A stretch of DNA of 14,645 nucleotides, taken from NCBI GenBank assembly GCA_023396615.1, contig JAEWVM010000195.1:1-14645 (forward strand), in the 5' to 3' direction. This document shows positions 14,540 through 14,645 of the stretch, piece by piece. The stretch comes from Spirochaetota bacterium (GTDB taxonomy: Bacteria; Spirochaetota; UBA4802; JAFGJZ01). Under the pieces are notes generated by a model. The model had not been told where the DNA came from. It saw only the letters and a program-made list of their open reading frames with translations, and did no database searches. Both the position numbers and the translations under genes were made by a program. The stretch's first letter is position 1. Each line of letters begins with the position of its first letter.

Positions 14540-14645
14540 TGGAATTCAAGTCTTTAATAGACACAAGACGTTCACATGCTCCGGATATAATTCTTCTTCT
14601 GACGCTTTTTGTTATCGCATTCTTCGGCGTATCCATGGTTTTTTC
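14539..14645 (+). CDS. ftsW: Division lipid II polymerase FtsW, N-terminal fragment cut by window end
   Basis: An open frame from the ATG at 14539 (the A of the murD stop, TAATG) runs off the end: 35 visible residues beginning MEFKSLIDTRRSHAPDII. A charged, short cytoplasmic N-terminus is followed by a hydrophobic segment with LLLTLFVIAFFGVSMVF, matching the first helix of SEDS proteins (FtsW/RodA), in which the family sequence continues with VFSSS or similar. The place after murD in a dcw cluster favours FtsW over RodA. The fragment is too short to check catalytic residues. Confidence 0.8.
   Translation, partial: MEFKSLIDTRRSHAPDIILLLTLFVIAFFGVSMVF

Noticed and set aside
1..14645. Mobile elements, CRISPR arrays, toxin-antitoxin or defence genes
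   Set aside because: No transposase, integrase, terminal repeats, spaced direct repeats or toxin-like small pairs were seen; every gene but the zinc ribbon belongs to a known housekeeping or signalling family.

Overview
This window reads as a vegetative, housekeeping stretch of a bacterial chromosome at roughly 40% G+C. It is densely packed, with gene-to-gene gaps of 0-2 bases inside operons. The best guess for the host is a spirochaete (Spirochaetota). That rests mainly on the flagellar rod protein, which resembles from memory the spirochaetal FlhO/FlgF type, and on the general style of the cell-wall genes. No 16S or other decisive marker is present, so the phylum is an inference. Nothing suggests a phage, transposon, integron, CRISPR array or defence island.

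Region 1 (1-3180, + strand) is translation. It holds the 3' part of proS, a promoter with a perfect TTGACA box, tRNA-Pro(UGG), tRNA-Arg(UCU), a strong intrinsic terminator, and then serS. Region 2 (3181-5901, - strand) is one apparent transcription unit read from a promoter upstream of murA: murA, flgF (FlhO-like), an unlisted 46-codon zinc-ribbon gene, and a STAS-domain gene. serS and the STAS gene converge with no bases between their stop codons, and a perfect 8-bp inverted repeat straddles both stops.

Region 3 (6058-7854, + strand) is a soluble PAS-containing hybrid histidine kinase with a C-terminal receiver, divergent from murA. Region 4 (7944-14645, + strand) is a dcw-type division and cell-wall cluster: rsmH, an ftsL-like gene, murE, murF, mraY, murD and the start of ftsW. 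The genes overlap or nearly abut, so they are probably translationally coupled. Two start codons are non-ATG (TTG for murF, GTG for murD), and both are decided by good Shine-Dalgarno sequences. mraZ and ftsI, common members of such clusters, are absent from their usual places.

Together MurA, MurE, MurF, MurD and MraY cover much of the path from UDP-GlcNAc to lipid I. FtsL and FtsW belong to the septal synthesis machinery. I do not see a clearly new biological system. The most interesting items are the murA-flgF-zinc ribbon-STAS unit, the tiny zinc-ribbon gene, the hybrid kinase at the head of the dcw cluster, the shared hairpin at the serS/STAS junction, and serS lying behind a terminator with no visible promoter of its own.
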